Source: Dastarcus helophoroides
Lineage: Eukaryota > Arthropoda > Insecta > Coleoptera > Bothrideridae
Reading direction: 5' to 3'
Assembly: GCA_028583605.1 (NCBI GenBank)
Contig: CM053327.1
Span: 21,811,629 to 21,875,628, forward strand
DNA length: 64,000 bases
The notes beneath the pieces are model-generated. The model saw only the letters and a program-made list of their open reading frames with translations, was not told the origin of the DNA and made no database searches. Shown here in pieces: positions 11,634 through 22,519 of this stretch (its first letter is position 1; each line of letters starts with the position of its first letter). Position numbers and translations under genes: made by a program.

Positions 11634-13261
11634 AATAAGTAGAAGGTGAAAAAATGAATGTTTTGACTGGCAATCTGGTAATGCTTAATCCCATCGTCAA
11701 CCCTTAAAAAGGTAAAAATTTAATATTATTTCACTTTTACTGCAAAATATATGTCAGAAAAAACATTATAGTAATAAAATTAAAACCATATGTTGTGTTT
11801 AATTAATCATATCATTCTACAGAAGCAAATGACTCTGGGACACCCTTTCCAATGATTTTTTTTTGTAAAACCCCGAGACAGGTCAATTTTATTTTTTAAA
11901 TTTCTTAATGACTTTGCCAAATTCCATAAAATTTAATGATTTAAAAGTTGGTATAAAAGAAAAAAATTAAACCCACCCCTATACAAATTAGGGATTGCAA
12001 CTATTTGGCATAACTGATACGTTTTTCGAAGCACATTCTTATGGGAAACAACGTAACAATGGTTTTACCGAAAAATTCCAATTTATTTTTGAGATATTAA
12101 AGAAAAACTGTTTTTGGGCCTTATTTTTAGGGGTGAAGAGTTCACCACCTAAATTACAAATTTAGCATCTAAAAAAATTGTTGATACATTATTTTGATGA
12201 AATATAAGGGGTGTTACGTTATTTCACTGTTAATGCAAAATATATGTCAAAATAATTATTATAGAAATAAGATTGAAAACATATGTTGTTTTACTTTCCA
12301 TATCATTGTACAGAAAAAAATTAACTCAATGGGTAAATCATCCCTTTCAAGGATTTTTTTTGCAAAACCTTGAGACAGGTTAATTATATTTTTTAGTTTT
12401 CTTAGTAAAATTGTTAAATTTGGTAAAATTCAGTTGTTCAAAAGTTGATATTTAAGAAAAAAACGAAACTCACCCGTTAAAAAGTAGGGGTTGCAACTTT
12501 TTAACATAAATAACATGTTTTGAGCAGCACTTTTTTTATGAGAAATAACGGAGCGTTTGTTTCATCCAAAAATTCTGATTCATTCTTGAGTTATTAAAGA
12601 AAAACTCTTTTTTGGGGTTAATTTTAAGGGGTGGTTTCACCATTTAAATCGCCGAGTTAGCATCTAAAAAAAATACGTGTCCAATATTTTTTTATGTACT
12701 ATAACATATCATAAAATGAAAAAAATCAGTGGGGTACACCTCGGGTACTTTCCTTGTTAGGTACCAATCGAACTAGTTAATGGTTGTGGCATATATGAAT
12801 GAAAAAATATGATACGTCGGTAAACAACATACTGTATTTTGTAATTATCCTTGGTAAATAGTTCGCAAATATCACTTCACAACACTTGTATCCATTTCTT
12901 TCTCAATATTCCGCCCTGTTCGCACTTGCATATCAACTTTTGATTTTCACAGGATTATAGGAAGAGGCGAAACTTTTATCAGTTTGTTTAATTATTATTT
13001 GCTTGTTTTATTTTTTCGAGTAAAATTGACCTTCTGTGCATAAACAACATGGGACTCCAATGCAATCTGTCCCATAATCATCCAGATATCTATCCCCTAA
13101 CCATCTCCCACTTGTTGAGTTGAATAACAGAGATAAAAAGATTTCTTTTTATTCGTATTAAATATCGTAGGTAATAGGATAAAAATCAATTCAGTAAATT
13201 TTGGCGCTTATGATTATCTCCTTTCTCTGTCCTACTTGCCTTGCACCCGAGAAACTATAGA

Positions 13262-13988
13262 GAGTGTCAACGTTTTGTATATGGATATGGGGGTGGGATT
13301 CTTACAGCCCCTGCCGCATCCCACATTTCGACCGCCATTCCTCTCTATTTCTCCATGCCTCTTCTTCGATAGCTTTGTCTCTCATATATTTATCTATACC
13401 GTCCTTCCATGAGATCATTGACCTTCCTCTTTTTTTTTCTCTGTGGCGGTACATAGTTTAGCACCTTTTTTTGGCCCACCTCTCCTTTACTCATTCTCTG
13501 TACGTGACCATACCCACAACGATTGTCTTGTTTCGATTTTGTCCGCGCTGGTGATGATTGTTCTCCTTCGTATCTCTTCATTTCTCGTGTGGTCCAGTCT
13601 TTGATATTCTGCATGCTCTTTGCAAGAAATTCATTTCTATAGTGTCTATGTTTCTCATATCCTCCTTCGTTAAATGCCAGCATTCAGCACCATAGGTTAA
13701 GATTGGTGTCACCACCGCTCTGAATATTTTTATTTTTGTGATTACTTTCATAGTTTTAGACAATAGTAGGGAGTTTAGGGCCTAGATTGATTTCTTTCCT
13801 TGTTTTATTCTACTTTGAATGTCTCTTTTTGTTCTGCCTTCTTCGCTTAATATACTTCCTAGATATTTGTATTGACTCGTCCTATTTATTTGAGTGATTT
13901 GTAAGTCTGGATCCCGTTCTTCGCCTTCATCCTTTCCTGCTACTTTCATATATTAAGTTTTTGTCATGTTTATTATTAGGCGTTTAAG
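13262..13988 (-). pseudogene. 3'-terminal fragment of an RTE-like LINE (RT thumb and C-terminus)
   Basis: On the minus strand the order is YKYLGSILSEEG (about 13,870), a helix-rich stretch, KTMKVITKIKIFRAVVTPIL with TYGAECW (about 13,760-13,690), NFLQRACRISK, a GHVQRM motif (about 13,510), and a basic tail ending near NREEWRSKCG (about 13,330). This order is typical of the C-terminal half of RTE/BovB-like reverse transcriptases. An in-frame TAG lies at about 13,784 and a frameshift at about 13,600. The N-terminal endonuclease and the catalytic RT palm are absent, so it is a 5'-truncated dead copy. It is a different family from LINE-A. Confidence 0.85.
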
Positions 13989-13999
13989 TAACTTAAATG

Positions 14000-15535
14000 A
14001 AACAGGCAATAGAAAAAATAATTTCAAGCAAAATGTTTTCCATCAACAAATTATTCGAAGATTCTTGTTAAAAAAGATATAAGGTGTTAAAACTTTAGTT
14101 GCAACAAATTTTTTCATTTTTTTATTTCCGAATTGACACCAAATTTTTTGCGTATGGTACATGAAGGTGAGAAATATTAGGATTTATTGTCAGGATCAAT
14201 CATTTTTTCTAATTTCTTAAAGTTGATATTGCGCGGAATGCGAGATATATTAAAGCAAGCTTAAGAAAATAGGGATCAAATTTTGAAAAAAATTAAATTT
14301 AAATTTACACTAAAAATTTCGAGAAAGCCTGATTTAAAAAAAATGAAATTTATAGTGTCCTTATAATTAATATCTTTATATTTATAAAAAAAAGATATTT
14401 TTTTGAAAACAAAACTGACATTTTGCAAAGGTAAAGATAAAATTTACAATCTTGGTAATTTAGAAATTTCTATAATTTTTTTATATCATTGAAAAGATAA
14501 AAATCCAAATTTTAAGCGAAATATTTAGAAATAAAATACTCAGAATTTCGGGAAAAATCGACTCTTAGAAATTCAAGAATAAATTAAAGAAACTCGAATT
14601 TAAAAAAAAAAACTGTTCCTAGTCCCTAAGTGCTAAGCACTTAGAAAGATTTTGTGAGAATTCTTCACTCAGGGATGTTAAATAAAGGATGAAATTTCGT
14701 CACTTTTGAAATTACAAATATAGAAATTGGTGTTCAATCATCTGTTTATAATAAAAAGGCAACTTTCATTGTTGGTGAAAACTCATCTTCTAAGGGCGGA
14801 AAATCAAGTAAAAAAATGTAAGTCGTCATTCTTTTGTTGTTAGAAAATTGGTGCTAGTTGCTATTCAGACTTCTTACGAGCTTAGAAAATAATTATGTAA
14901 TAAAAAATACATTTTCACTGATTATATCTTACATAAAGTCTTAATAATTATTAAACAAGACAACGGAATCGAATTTTTTGCAATTAAGATCTATAATGGA
15001 ATGCTTGCATTATGTTATTTGCGATAAATTTAGTTTTACTCAAATTTAATTTTTAAAACTAGTGAAATAAATTGAAGAATGACTCTCCCATACATTACCA
15101 TTTTTGTGGTGCCACGTTTGAAATATACTTGGTAAATAAGGTCAACTAAAATGCCCCTTGAAATCTTACCATTTCCTAAATTGTTGGGTCTACGAAGGAG
15201 TAAATTTGTCGAAGTGGATTTATCTTCAACGATAACATAGGAAATCAACTGTATGATAGAGTTTTGCAGTGTTAGCAAATTAATGTATAAACTTTGGCAA
15301 CTCCGTTTTATCTAGCAGAAAATATATTATAGACGTAGGCGATAAATTTGGAACAAAAGACAAAATAGAGTCGATAATCTTGGATTATCCACTTTAAAGC
15401 GTATACACAAACTACAATTGAGGCCGAGCAGGGCCGTGAAGCTATGGTAGAACATAAACTACAAGAGCACCTAGAAAGCATAAATCGAGAAAGAGCGTAA
15501 TAGTAACATATTTCACAGACCCTTACGGTAGGTAA
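14000..15535. other. no gene seen; partly T/A-rich degenerate repeat
   Basis: From about 14,090 to 14,620 the sequence is a loose repetition of AAATTT(C/T)GA and runs of A or T, the same style as 32.4-33.9 kb. The remainder is ordinary AT-rich spacer with short chance open frames only. Confidence 0.4.
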
Positions 15536-15539
15536 TACG

Positions 15540-15917
15540 AGAGGAAGTATTTATTATATTCATACGGGAATTGGCTGACACATTGTCCCTTGGAACAAGT
15601 TTTGGAGACGAGCACGTAGAGTTGTTAGGCGCAGCACGTAGCTGGCAAACGACGGGCGTCGAGATGGCTCATGCACCAACAACTCTTCTAGAACTGAAGC
15701 GCTCTCTTGCAGTGATTGTACCAATTGAACAATATGACTGTGCCAAGAATGGTATCATTAATGCCACCAAGTGTCCCATTTCGCATCGCGGGCAATAAAC
15801 TGGAAAATAGCCCGGAGAGATTTGATGATGCACGATAACTCCTTTACTTACATACTTGTTGACTTTTGGACCCGATCGGACAACGAATGCTGGCATTGCA
15901 ACTTTGGCAAACTTCAC
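15540..15917. other. compositionally distinct block, possibly coding, unresolved
   Basis: This ~380-bp block is richer in G and C than its neighbours and has open frames on both strands: 75 codons on plus (15571-15798) and 82 on minus (15669-15917). A minus frame further upstream reads CEVCQSC, and on that strand a donor-like ACAA/GTATGTAAGT (about 15,880) and an acceptor-like TATTTTCCAG (about 15,810) could bound a ~70-bp intron, but joining them gives early stops. I recognise no domain. It could be a decayed gene, an exon in a frame I have not resolved, or a TE piece. Confidence 0.25.
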
Positions 15918-16919
15918 AAGTAAGCCGCAGAAAAGTTGACTTATAGGCCAAATTTATTTGTGTGAATTTAATAAAACAGTTTCCTAATTACGATCGAAGG
16001 AGTGTGCGCAATAAAATAGGTATTATTTATAATGATCAAAGCAATAATAATTGTGATTTTACATGAAACAGGAAATAACAATAATAACCTGGTTAGGGAG
16101 CGAATAGCAAGGCAGGGAACGTTTAAAAAACAAAGATGTTATCAACCTATGCCTTCAAGACACGTGATAATGTTTGAATTGTGTAATATTAATTTGCAGC
16201 TCGCACATAGATAAAATTCTAGAGCGATAAGAAAGACAGAGACAAATGAAATTTATCTCTGCCCTGAATAATAATGCACCCTTTATTTAATTATCTTCAC
16301 TGGCCATAATAAATGTTTTATTACAACTCCTTTGTTTATTTTAACTATTCTGAAACTTTGTATGTTTCGGAAATGGAATTAAGTTATTCATAAGTTAGTT
16401 GACATTAGCAGAAAAACCGTAAAATAAACTTTTTTATTATGTTTTACACAATCATATCGTTAACACCACATCAACGTCTTAACTTTTTATGCAGTTTTAA
16501 TTATGTAATGGAAAACTTTTTTATTCCTGTCTCTTTAGTTATCGAATTGGTAAATGTATAATTACAAATTAATATGAACAATTCTTACAGTATACTGCCG
16601 TTTAAAAGCCATTTTGATATGAAATGACCACTCATTGATCGTTAATCAGCAAATCTAAAAGGTATTTCTAGTTAGTTAGGAATTTAAAAATTTGATATGA
16701 ACAAAACTGTAGGTAGTAGGGTAAGATTGACAACAGTAAACCATCAAAAATTCAGACGTTCATAATTCATTCGGATGCGGATATAAAAAAGAACTATTTT
16801 TGCCAAATGACGCGTTATATATCTGATATTTATTTTTTGTATCAACTCGGTCCAATCTTCAATAGAATAGATATTATTACAAGCTTTTTAAAATATGGAA
16901 AATGGTTTACCGTGTCCAA

Positions 16920-17563
16920 CCGAAGGTACACAGTGGACCATTGGGAGGTAGCTCAGCAGTAAACTTCCTATGAGCTGTTGAATGAGCAAAATTTAACTAT
17001 GTACTTGTAGTAAAATCTTGCAATTGTAAGTGGGGATAACGTGTATATGGTTACTCCAAAAAACTTGACTCCTTACATGTAGTATGCAAGTAGAATGCAA
17101 CCCAGACTACAAATTCATGCAGCCCTCCAGGCGTGCATAGCGAATCTAATAAATGTTCAAACCTATTGGTCTGTGCATCAGAATCCTTGTCTTCTGGGAA
17201 CTTTCCTAGAGAGCAACCGCTTCGGTAGGTGGCAGTGTTTCAACTGTTGGTAGTTCAGATACCTATGATTCACTATACGCGCCTGGAGGGTTGCATGAAT
17301 TTGTAGTCTAGGTTGCCATTCTACTTGCATACTACATTGTTGGTGATGGCCATAGTTACTCTATGGACCAATAGGTGGTAGTACTAAGAGTCACTCGCTG
17401 GACGCCTGAGAATGTTTTAGTATTTACTTGTCGGAACATTTGTTAGCATTCGAGTTGGATATACCAAACTGACGAGATCTAACAAGATCGAAACCGGTAT
17501 TTAGTTTCCAAACTTCGAATCTAATAAATGTTCAAACCTATTGGTCTGTGCATCAGAATCCTT
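16920..17563. repeat. mosaic of direct and inverted repeats
   Basis: An inverted pair, 17078-17135 and 17278-17336, matches over ~58 bp with about four differences. A direct pair of exactly 48 bp (17141-17188 and 17516-17563, starting CGAATCTAATAAATG) is identical. A weaker third similarity links 16,940-16,965 and 17,362-17,386 (TGGACCA..GGTGGTAG). The inverted arms hold the spacer of a possible MITE, while the perfect direct pair must be recent. Confidence 0.75.
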
Positions 17564-17769
17564 ACATGTAATCTAGTGACAGATGCATTAAGTGACATAA
17601 TGTCACTACAGAAATATAGAAGAATATGTGTGAAGATCCCATTTGACACTTCATGAGAAGATAAGTACACAGAAAAGCATGATGTAGGACAGAGAAAACG
17701 GTTCGCCGTGTGCCCTACCTTTCTGGTTCACTGTGTTTCATCTACACCTTTCGATGCTTTAACTAATAT

Positions 17770-18040
17770 TGTTACGGGCTTTTCGGTTCGAATTGATTAT
17801 TAACTCGTAAATTGAATAATATCCACTTTATTTTTGAACTAAACTCGGAACACTACAACTGAATAATGAATTCACTTATTTACTTCTAAATACTAACTCA
17901 CTAATTACACTGACTGACTCTAACTGACTGACTTGAGGGAAAGTGACCGCCTTATATAGTTTTGGCTCCCGGCTTCTAGAAAAATCCCGCAGATAAGACT
18001 TATCGTTTGCCGAAAATTCTATAATTTATATTTCGTTACA
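17770..18040 (-). mobile_element. solo LTR, promoter and polyA signals on the minus strand
   Basis: The element runs from TGTTACGGG to TTTCGTTACA (271 bp), so it has inverted TGTTACG/CGTTACA ends, and it is flanked by ATAT on both sides (17766-17769 and 18041-18044). Read on the minus strand it has a TATA box (17951-17960), an initiator-like AGTCAGT series just downstream (about 17,907-17,935) and an AATAAA polyA signal (17827-17832), in the order expected for an LTR. No internal sequence remains on either side, so it is a solo LTR left by recombination between the two LTRs. A Gypsy-like family is likely; no internal copy occurs in this window. Confidence 0.85.
17951..17960 (-). promoter_or_regulatory. 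TATA box of the solo LTR
   Basis: ACTATATAAG on the minus strand lies 20-40 bases upstream of repeated AGTCAGT initiator-like words. If still active it would start transcription leftward, towards 17,770 and beyond. Confidence 0.55.
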
Positions 18041-18404
18041 ATATTAAAAACAAACAAAAATAACTTGTCATCTACTTAGTGTACGAAACAGATTGAAAAT
18101 TTGTCTGCTTGGCATCATCTGCCCACTTTTAGTTTACATAATTTGAGTGGAGATTCACTATATACCACTGTTAAAAAGAAATCAGATTATCATTAATTTT
18201 TTATTCTATCGACCTTAGGAGATCCGATTTGGCTATAATTATTAAAAGTAAAGTTTTATAGGGGGGTATCAGGTCATTTAAAAGAGCATGTTCCAAAAGA
18301 AAAAAAAGAATTTTCATTTTTTGAATGCTTTTTATTTATTCTTAAGAATGTCTAAAATTTAATAACCATGTTTATTCTAAACTCTACTGTACACTCATAG
18401 AAAA

Positions 18405-18610
18405 AATTACGCGACTGTCTTTAGACAAGCCGAGGATTTGGTCTCTAGATAGTCCCGAGCAAATCTCAAAATGATCTAGAGCCTACTCATAACAAGTGAG
18501 ACAGCGAGCTGTGGAATTACTCCTTGTTGACAGAGAGTTGCAGAAGAGACGATTTGTGTTTCATTTGTTTATAGACAATCGTAGGACTTTATCTATAGAA
18601 ACGAGTCCGC
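18405..18610. repeat. imperfect ~210-bp inverted repeat, possible MITE
   Basis: GCGACTGTCTTTAGACAAG near 18,412 and the following CTCTAGATAG align with the reverse complement of 18,560-18,612 (GCGGACTCGTTTCTATAGAT and so on) with many mismatches. Clean ends and a target duplication are not evident. Confidence 0.35.
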
Positions 18611-18779
18611 GATTTTGTTGTGACTGTGTACTAGCCGTAACATTTACTTAAGAACAATATTGCGTTAACTATTACGTCTTCAATCAACACAAGCAAGAGT
18701 GGTTTAGATGCGGTTACTACTATATTCAAACCCGGATAAGAGAGAATTCAAGGGACATGAATTTTTTTCTCGCCTATAG

Positions 18780-19090
18780 AGGTTTTTTATTTAAAATTAG
18801 TCAATTTTTTATTTGTAGAGGTATAGTCATCTCTGTAAATTCAAAATTTTTTACTTTTTGACATTTTGATTAATCTAATGTTTTGAAGTTCAGAACAAAG
18901 TTTTTATTTAAAAATTTGGAGTTTTTATACATTTCTATTTCAACTTTTCAGTTTAGACTTTGTAAGTATTTTTGAGCTTTCTGAGCTTGAATTCAATTTT
19001 TTTCCTCTAAATTTCGATTCAACCCAAAATTTCCACGTTTTTCAAAATTTCCTAGATCTGACTCGAAAATTCAATCTTTTTACTATTTTT
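18780..19090. repeat. T/A-rich degenerate repeat tract
   Basis: This is a loose repetition of AAATTT, TTTTGACATTTT and TCAACTTTTCAG-like words, the same style as the large tract at 32.4-33.9 kb. It is non-coding. Confidence 0.45.
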
Positions 19091-19101
19091 ATTATAATAA
19101 C

Positions 19102-20486
19102 CAAGGCTCGGATTCATATGCACAAGAAATGATCAAAATATGCCCTTATATATGCACCTGAAATCCCCATTATATGAAGATAATTCACAAAAATATGCAC
19201 GATTATATGCATGATATGCACGATTATATGCATTATATATATATATATAATATAGAAAAAAATCTTTTTAATTTGAATAATCTGTATTGCAAACAGTTGC
19301 GTGGGGTGAGGACTTTATTAACTTAAATTGGGGTAAACATTTTTAAGATTTTGACCAGCTTTCATCATATAAGGGGCAGTATCTGTATGCATCAATACTA
19401 CTTTACTCGTTTACAAACCTACATATTGTTGCGTTATTGGTTTTGTCAAGTTCTTTTGCACTTATTAAATAACTTACACCAAATTTGTCTGCATTTAAAA
19501 TTCCAATAATTAAATTTGTGATACATCGTCCACAACTGTCCGTATTTTCATCCACTGAAAAATAAATATAGTTGTCCGCTATTATTTCACGGATGTCTCG
19601 CATTGTTTTTTTGTAAATTTTATTATCATAATTTTTTCGTAAAGTACTTTCATCGGGTATTTGCTTATTGGTGTATTTTGCCAAAAATTGTCTGAAATTG
19701 GCAGAAATTAGTGCATTGCATAAATCCACATTACAATTGTGCTCTTTATTGCTTTTAGAGGATAAAGCAGTTGTCTGAAGGAGTGACATTTGCGGTTTTT
19801 TGTTAACTATTGAATTCTGTAGTTTGTTTTGATCAAAAATGTTTTAATGGGTTGTTTAATCTAAAATTCCTTTTCAGCCGAAATCTTAGAGAAAATAAAA
19901 AAAATATATCAAACAATAGGTTTCATAATAAAATAAAGGGTTACTTCTTACCATTTTGCTGCAAACTTTGCAAAATATTTTTTCCTGATTCAATGTTGGG
20001 GAAGATTACTGTCTTTAGGGATCTTTCACGTGCGTTGTTACTCAAACAATACTTAAAAGTCATATTTGCACATACAACCGATAGAGTCGAAAAATTAAAA
20101 TAAAATGCGTTAAATCGCCCTGCTTTCAACATTTGAGGAAAAATTCTGACAATTTCCTAGAACTGAGCGCTCTCGCAAACATTTATTTTTCTTGGAATTT
20201 ATTATCTAGATATTAATTCCAACTTTAAGGAGGTAATAAAACGATCTAAAGGCTGGAGAATGTCCAAAACAGCTTCAACAATTACAGGTCATTGAGAGCA
20301 CCACCCAAAACAGCCACTAGCAAATACAGGTAGTTTTGGGAGAAAAACTTTGAGAATGAAATATAAAAATCCTAAAATTTCACAAAAATATGCTGGCGTA
20401 TGCACTTAATTCAATTATATGCACTAAGTATGATAAAATATGCAAAATATGCAAATTATATCCATTTGCATAAAATACGAGCCTTG
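19102..20486 (-). mobile_element. internally deleted hAT transposon
   Basis: The ends are CAAGGCTCG and CGAGCCTTG, with similarity continuing inward (GATTCATATGCA versus TATTTTATGCAAA). The element is flanked by a perfect 8-bp duplication ATAATAAC (19094-19101 and 20487-20494), the hAT hallmark. At 1,385 bp it is too short for a full hAT transposase and keeps only part of the N-terminal half. Both ends carry many ATATGCA(C) words, probably transposase binding sites. It is a non-autonomous derivative that would need a related transposase in trans. Confidence 0.93.
19330..19789 (-). pseudogene. hAT transposase fragment
   Basis: The minus-strand frame 19789-19403 (128 codons) reads through NVDLCNALISANFRQFL, KYTNKQIPDESTLRKNY and SVDENTDSCGR. 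These match a widespread insect hAT transposase; the last contains the first catalytic aspartate region. The frame then stops, and the expected continuation (HTDTAPYMMKAG, about 19,375-19,340) appears in another frame after a missing stretch. The BED zinc finger upstream is not recognisable (19,800-20,130 is scrambled), and the second catalytic D, the E and the dimerisation domain are absent. It cannot be functional. Confidence 0.85.
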
Positions 20487-20599
20487 ATAATAACTATAGA
20501 CTTAATATTAGAAAGAGAGAACTTCTGATCGACAAAACCTAATCTTCAAACTAACTATTGATGCCAGAAACACGAAATTTGGACAATTCCTTTCATTTT

Positions 20600-20935
20600 A
20601 AAGGTGAGTGACCAATAAGAAGGGATTTCTGAAACTTCCCCCTCCAACGGATAAAATAGAGTTTCAAAATGAGCATAGAACAAAGTTAATAATACATTTT
20701 GAAACACAAATTTATGTGTAAATAATTTACGAAAGAAATTATAGACTTATTTGGTGATTTTAGCAATTCGGTACCTGGGGAGGTAAAACGGGGTAAAATG
20801 GAGTTACGAAATTTGTATGGAGCAAGCATCCATTTTATGTTCTAAAATTTTATGTAAGTTATCCATAAAAAAAGTAATTGAACCTGTATTTTGCTGATTT
20901 TAACAATACAATCGATAAGGGGGTAAAGAGAAGCA
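20600..20935 (+). repeat. weak tandem repeat, about three units of ~110-125 bp
   Basis: Words such as GGTAAAA or GATAAAATAGAGTT, TTTTATGTGTAAATAATT versus TTTTATGTAAGTTATCC, and GGTGATTTTAGCAATTCG versus GCTGATTTTAACAATACAATCG recur in the same order. The units are heavily diverged and their boundaries are uncertain. The feature lies between the hAT element and the LTR retrotransposon. Confidence 0.4.
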
Positions 20936-21157
20936 GCGAAGGTTGGTAAGGAAAAAAATGAAGAATCATTTTATAACCCAAAAGTTTTCGTAAACAATAC
21001 ATGAAATATATTGTCCCGTAAAACCAAGAAAGATTGCTCTTATGCTTTTCGATAGCCATCATCTTCAGAGAGTATCTCTCTTGTGACACACATGTGTTTT
21101 GGAGGATAGAAATCTAATGGCTAGTGCACGCAACAAAATCGTGGAACTTATGTATAT

Positions 21158-21432
21158 TGTTAGAAAAGAGCCGATTATAATGGTTTCGTTATCGGATGTT
21201 TGTGTTGCTAGAGCCGCCGCCGGTCGCCTGAATTGAAGAGGACAACAACGTTATCGCTGAAGCGTACTTTTGGAACCTTTTTTGCAAGCAGATTAAAAAG
21301 TTGATGTTGTCATTCAATTCGAGGCTCTCGGATAACACGCCGCTCATATGTTATTTGGTGATATTTCATTAGTTATTGAAGCGAAATATAATTTGATATC
21401 GGTACGAGTGTATTTTCTTTTATATTTCTAAC
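21158..21432 (+). repeat. 5' LTR
   Basis: It runs from TGTTAGAAAAG to TATTTCTAAC (275 bp) and is identical to 24477-24751 except for one base. Both ends carry the short inverted repeat GTTAG/CTAAC. Confidence 0.93.
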
Positions 21433-21558
21433 TTCAGAAGTGAGATCGTACTGACGCCGCGTTTGTGGACTATTGCCCATTGTGCAGGGCATTATTTTGT
21501 GTCGATTTAATAAACAATAAACTGAACGGTTGCCTGAATTTGGATTACGTTTTAACCA

Positions 21559-22445
21559 TGGCATCATCAGAGAATGTGAGTGACCCGACTCAAGTGCTTA
21601 TAAGTGAATTAGTGAAAGCTTTGCAATCTCAGCGTTCCAATGAAAACGTCGACTTACCATTTTTCCGGCCCGAAGTGAACAAATCCGCCAAATGATGATG
21701 CAAAAAGATGGTTCGAACAATGGAACCCAGAAATTCGAGACTGGACCACTTTTTGCAAAGACTTTCTCGAATTATTTCCTGCTAAAAGAAATTTAGGCCG
21801 TTTGTTTGATGACGCAGCAAGATTTAATAGTTCGCGCGTAAACACGTTTGAAACTTACGTTCATGAAAAACTAACCAAGTTAAAAAGTTTACGGGCGAAG
21901 TGGTCAGAAAGCGATTTAGTCGAACTCATTGTGCACGGTATTTCTGAGCTCGATGTTCGTAATGTCGCGACGAACGCCAATTGTCAAAGCGTTTCTGAAC
22001 TTATTGTGTTTTTGTCATCGTTTGTAAAACCATTAGTTACGAGTATTCAAGATATGCCTAATAAAATAGATGATATTTCGATTCGTTAACGAAAGTTTTT
22101 CGCCGGCGAGAGACAATTAAACAGTCCGGGAAAATCGAATCAGCAATGTTTTCAGTGTGGTAAATTAGGGCATGTCAGAGCAGGCTGTCGAGTGAAGGGA
22201 TCCAGATTTCTTCCAGATGCTCCGTCATTATCGGGAAGCAACCAATTGGGTGAGTCATCCTCTCGGCAATTGTCATCTGCTGTCACCTCGCAAGGGCAAG
22301 GTGATGTATGCTCGTTCTGTGCTGAACCAGGCCATAATATTTCGAACTGTCTTGCCAAAGCTGCGATTGACAAACGCAGCATCAGTTTTTGCTCTGCATT
22401 AAGGCCATTTGGAGCCGCTAAGATTTGCATAGATGGACATCCATT
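21559..22445 (+). pseudogene. gag polyprotein (broken)
   Basis: The frame starts MASSENVSD at 21,559. A one-base frameshift near 21,690 throws it into an early stop; the true continuation is in the frame reading NDDAKRWFEQWNPEIRDW (about 21,695-21,750), followed by a capsid-like stretch to 22,085. There a TAA interrupts just after DDISIR. Downstream the frame continues through two CCHC zinc knuckles: CFQCGKLGHVRAGC (22,147-22,188) and CSFCAEPGHNISNC (22,309-22,350), which in Ty3/Gypsy elements bind the genomic RNA. At least two inactivating changes mean no full Gag can be made. Confidence 0.88.
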
Positions 22446-22480
22446 TTGGGGACTTGTCGACACCTGCGCAGATGACGGAA
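22446..22480 (+). pseudogene. protease start, cut off by deletion of protease/RT/RNase H
   Basis: GLVDTCADDG resembles the aspartic protease active site (usually DTGA; here G is replaced by C). Within about 15-40 bases the sequence passes directly into the N-terminal part of integrase, so the rest of protease, all of reverse transcriptase and RNase H are missing. In intact relatives this interval should be about 2 kb. Confidence 0.7.
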
Positions 22481-22519
22481 CTGAAAATTTACAATGGTAC
22501 GTTCTAAGACAGAGTCATT

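Larger units (their letters stand above)
9626..12756. mobile_element. 3.13-kb foldback DNA element with ~1.14-kb inverted arms
   Basis: The first bases CAAGGAAAGTACCCGAGGT match the reverse complement of the last (ACCTCGGGTACTTTCCTTG). The match continues as a diverged inverted repeat for about 1,145 bp (left arm 9626-10770, right arm 11615-12756). TTA flanks both ends (9623-9625 and 12757-12759), a possible 3-bp target duplication of the PIF/Harbinger (TWA) kind. Each arm is itself internally repeated: a ~492-bp unit starting at TAGATGCTAA (9721 and 10213) is present twice, plus a partial third. The ~845-bp centre has no recognised transposase. I read it as a non-autonomous foldback transposon; superfamily assignment is inference. 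Confidence 0.85.

Noticed and set aside
17780..17800. tRNA B-box-like GGTTCGAATT
   Set aside because: No A-box or cloverleaf around it, and it lies inside the solo LTR.
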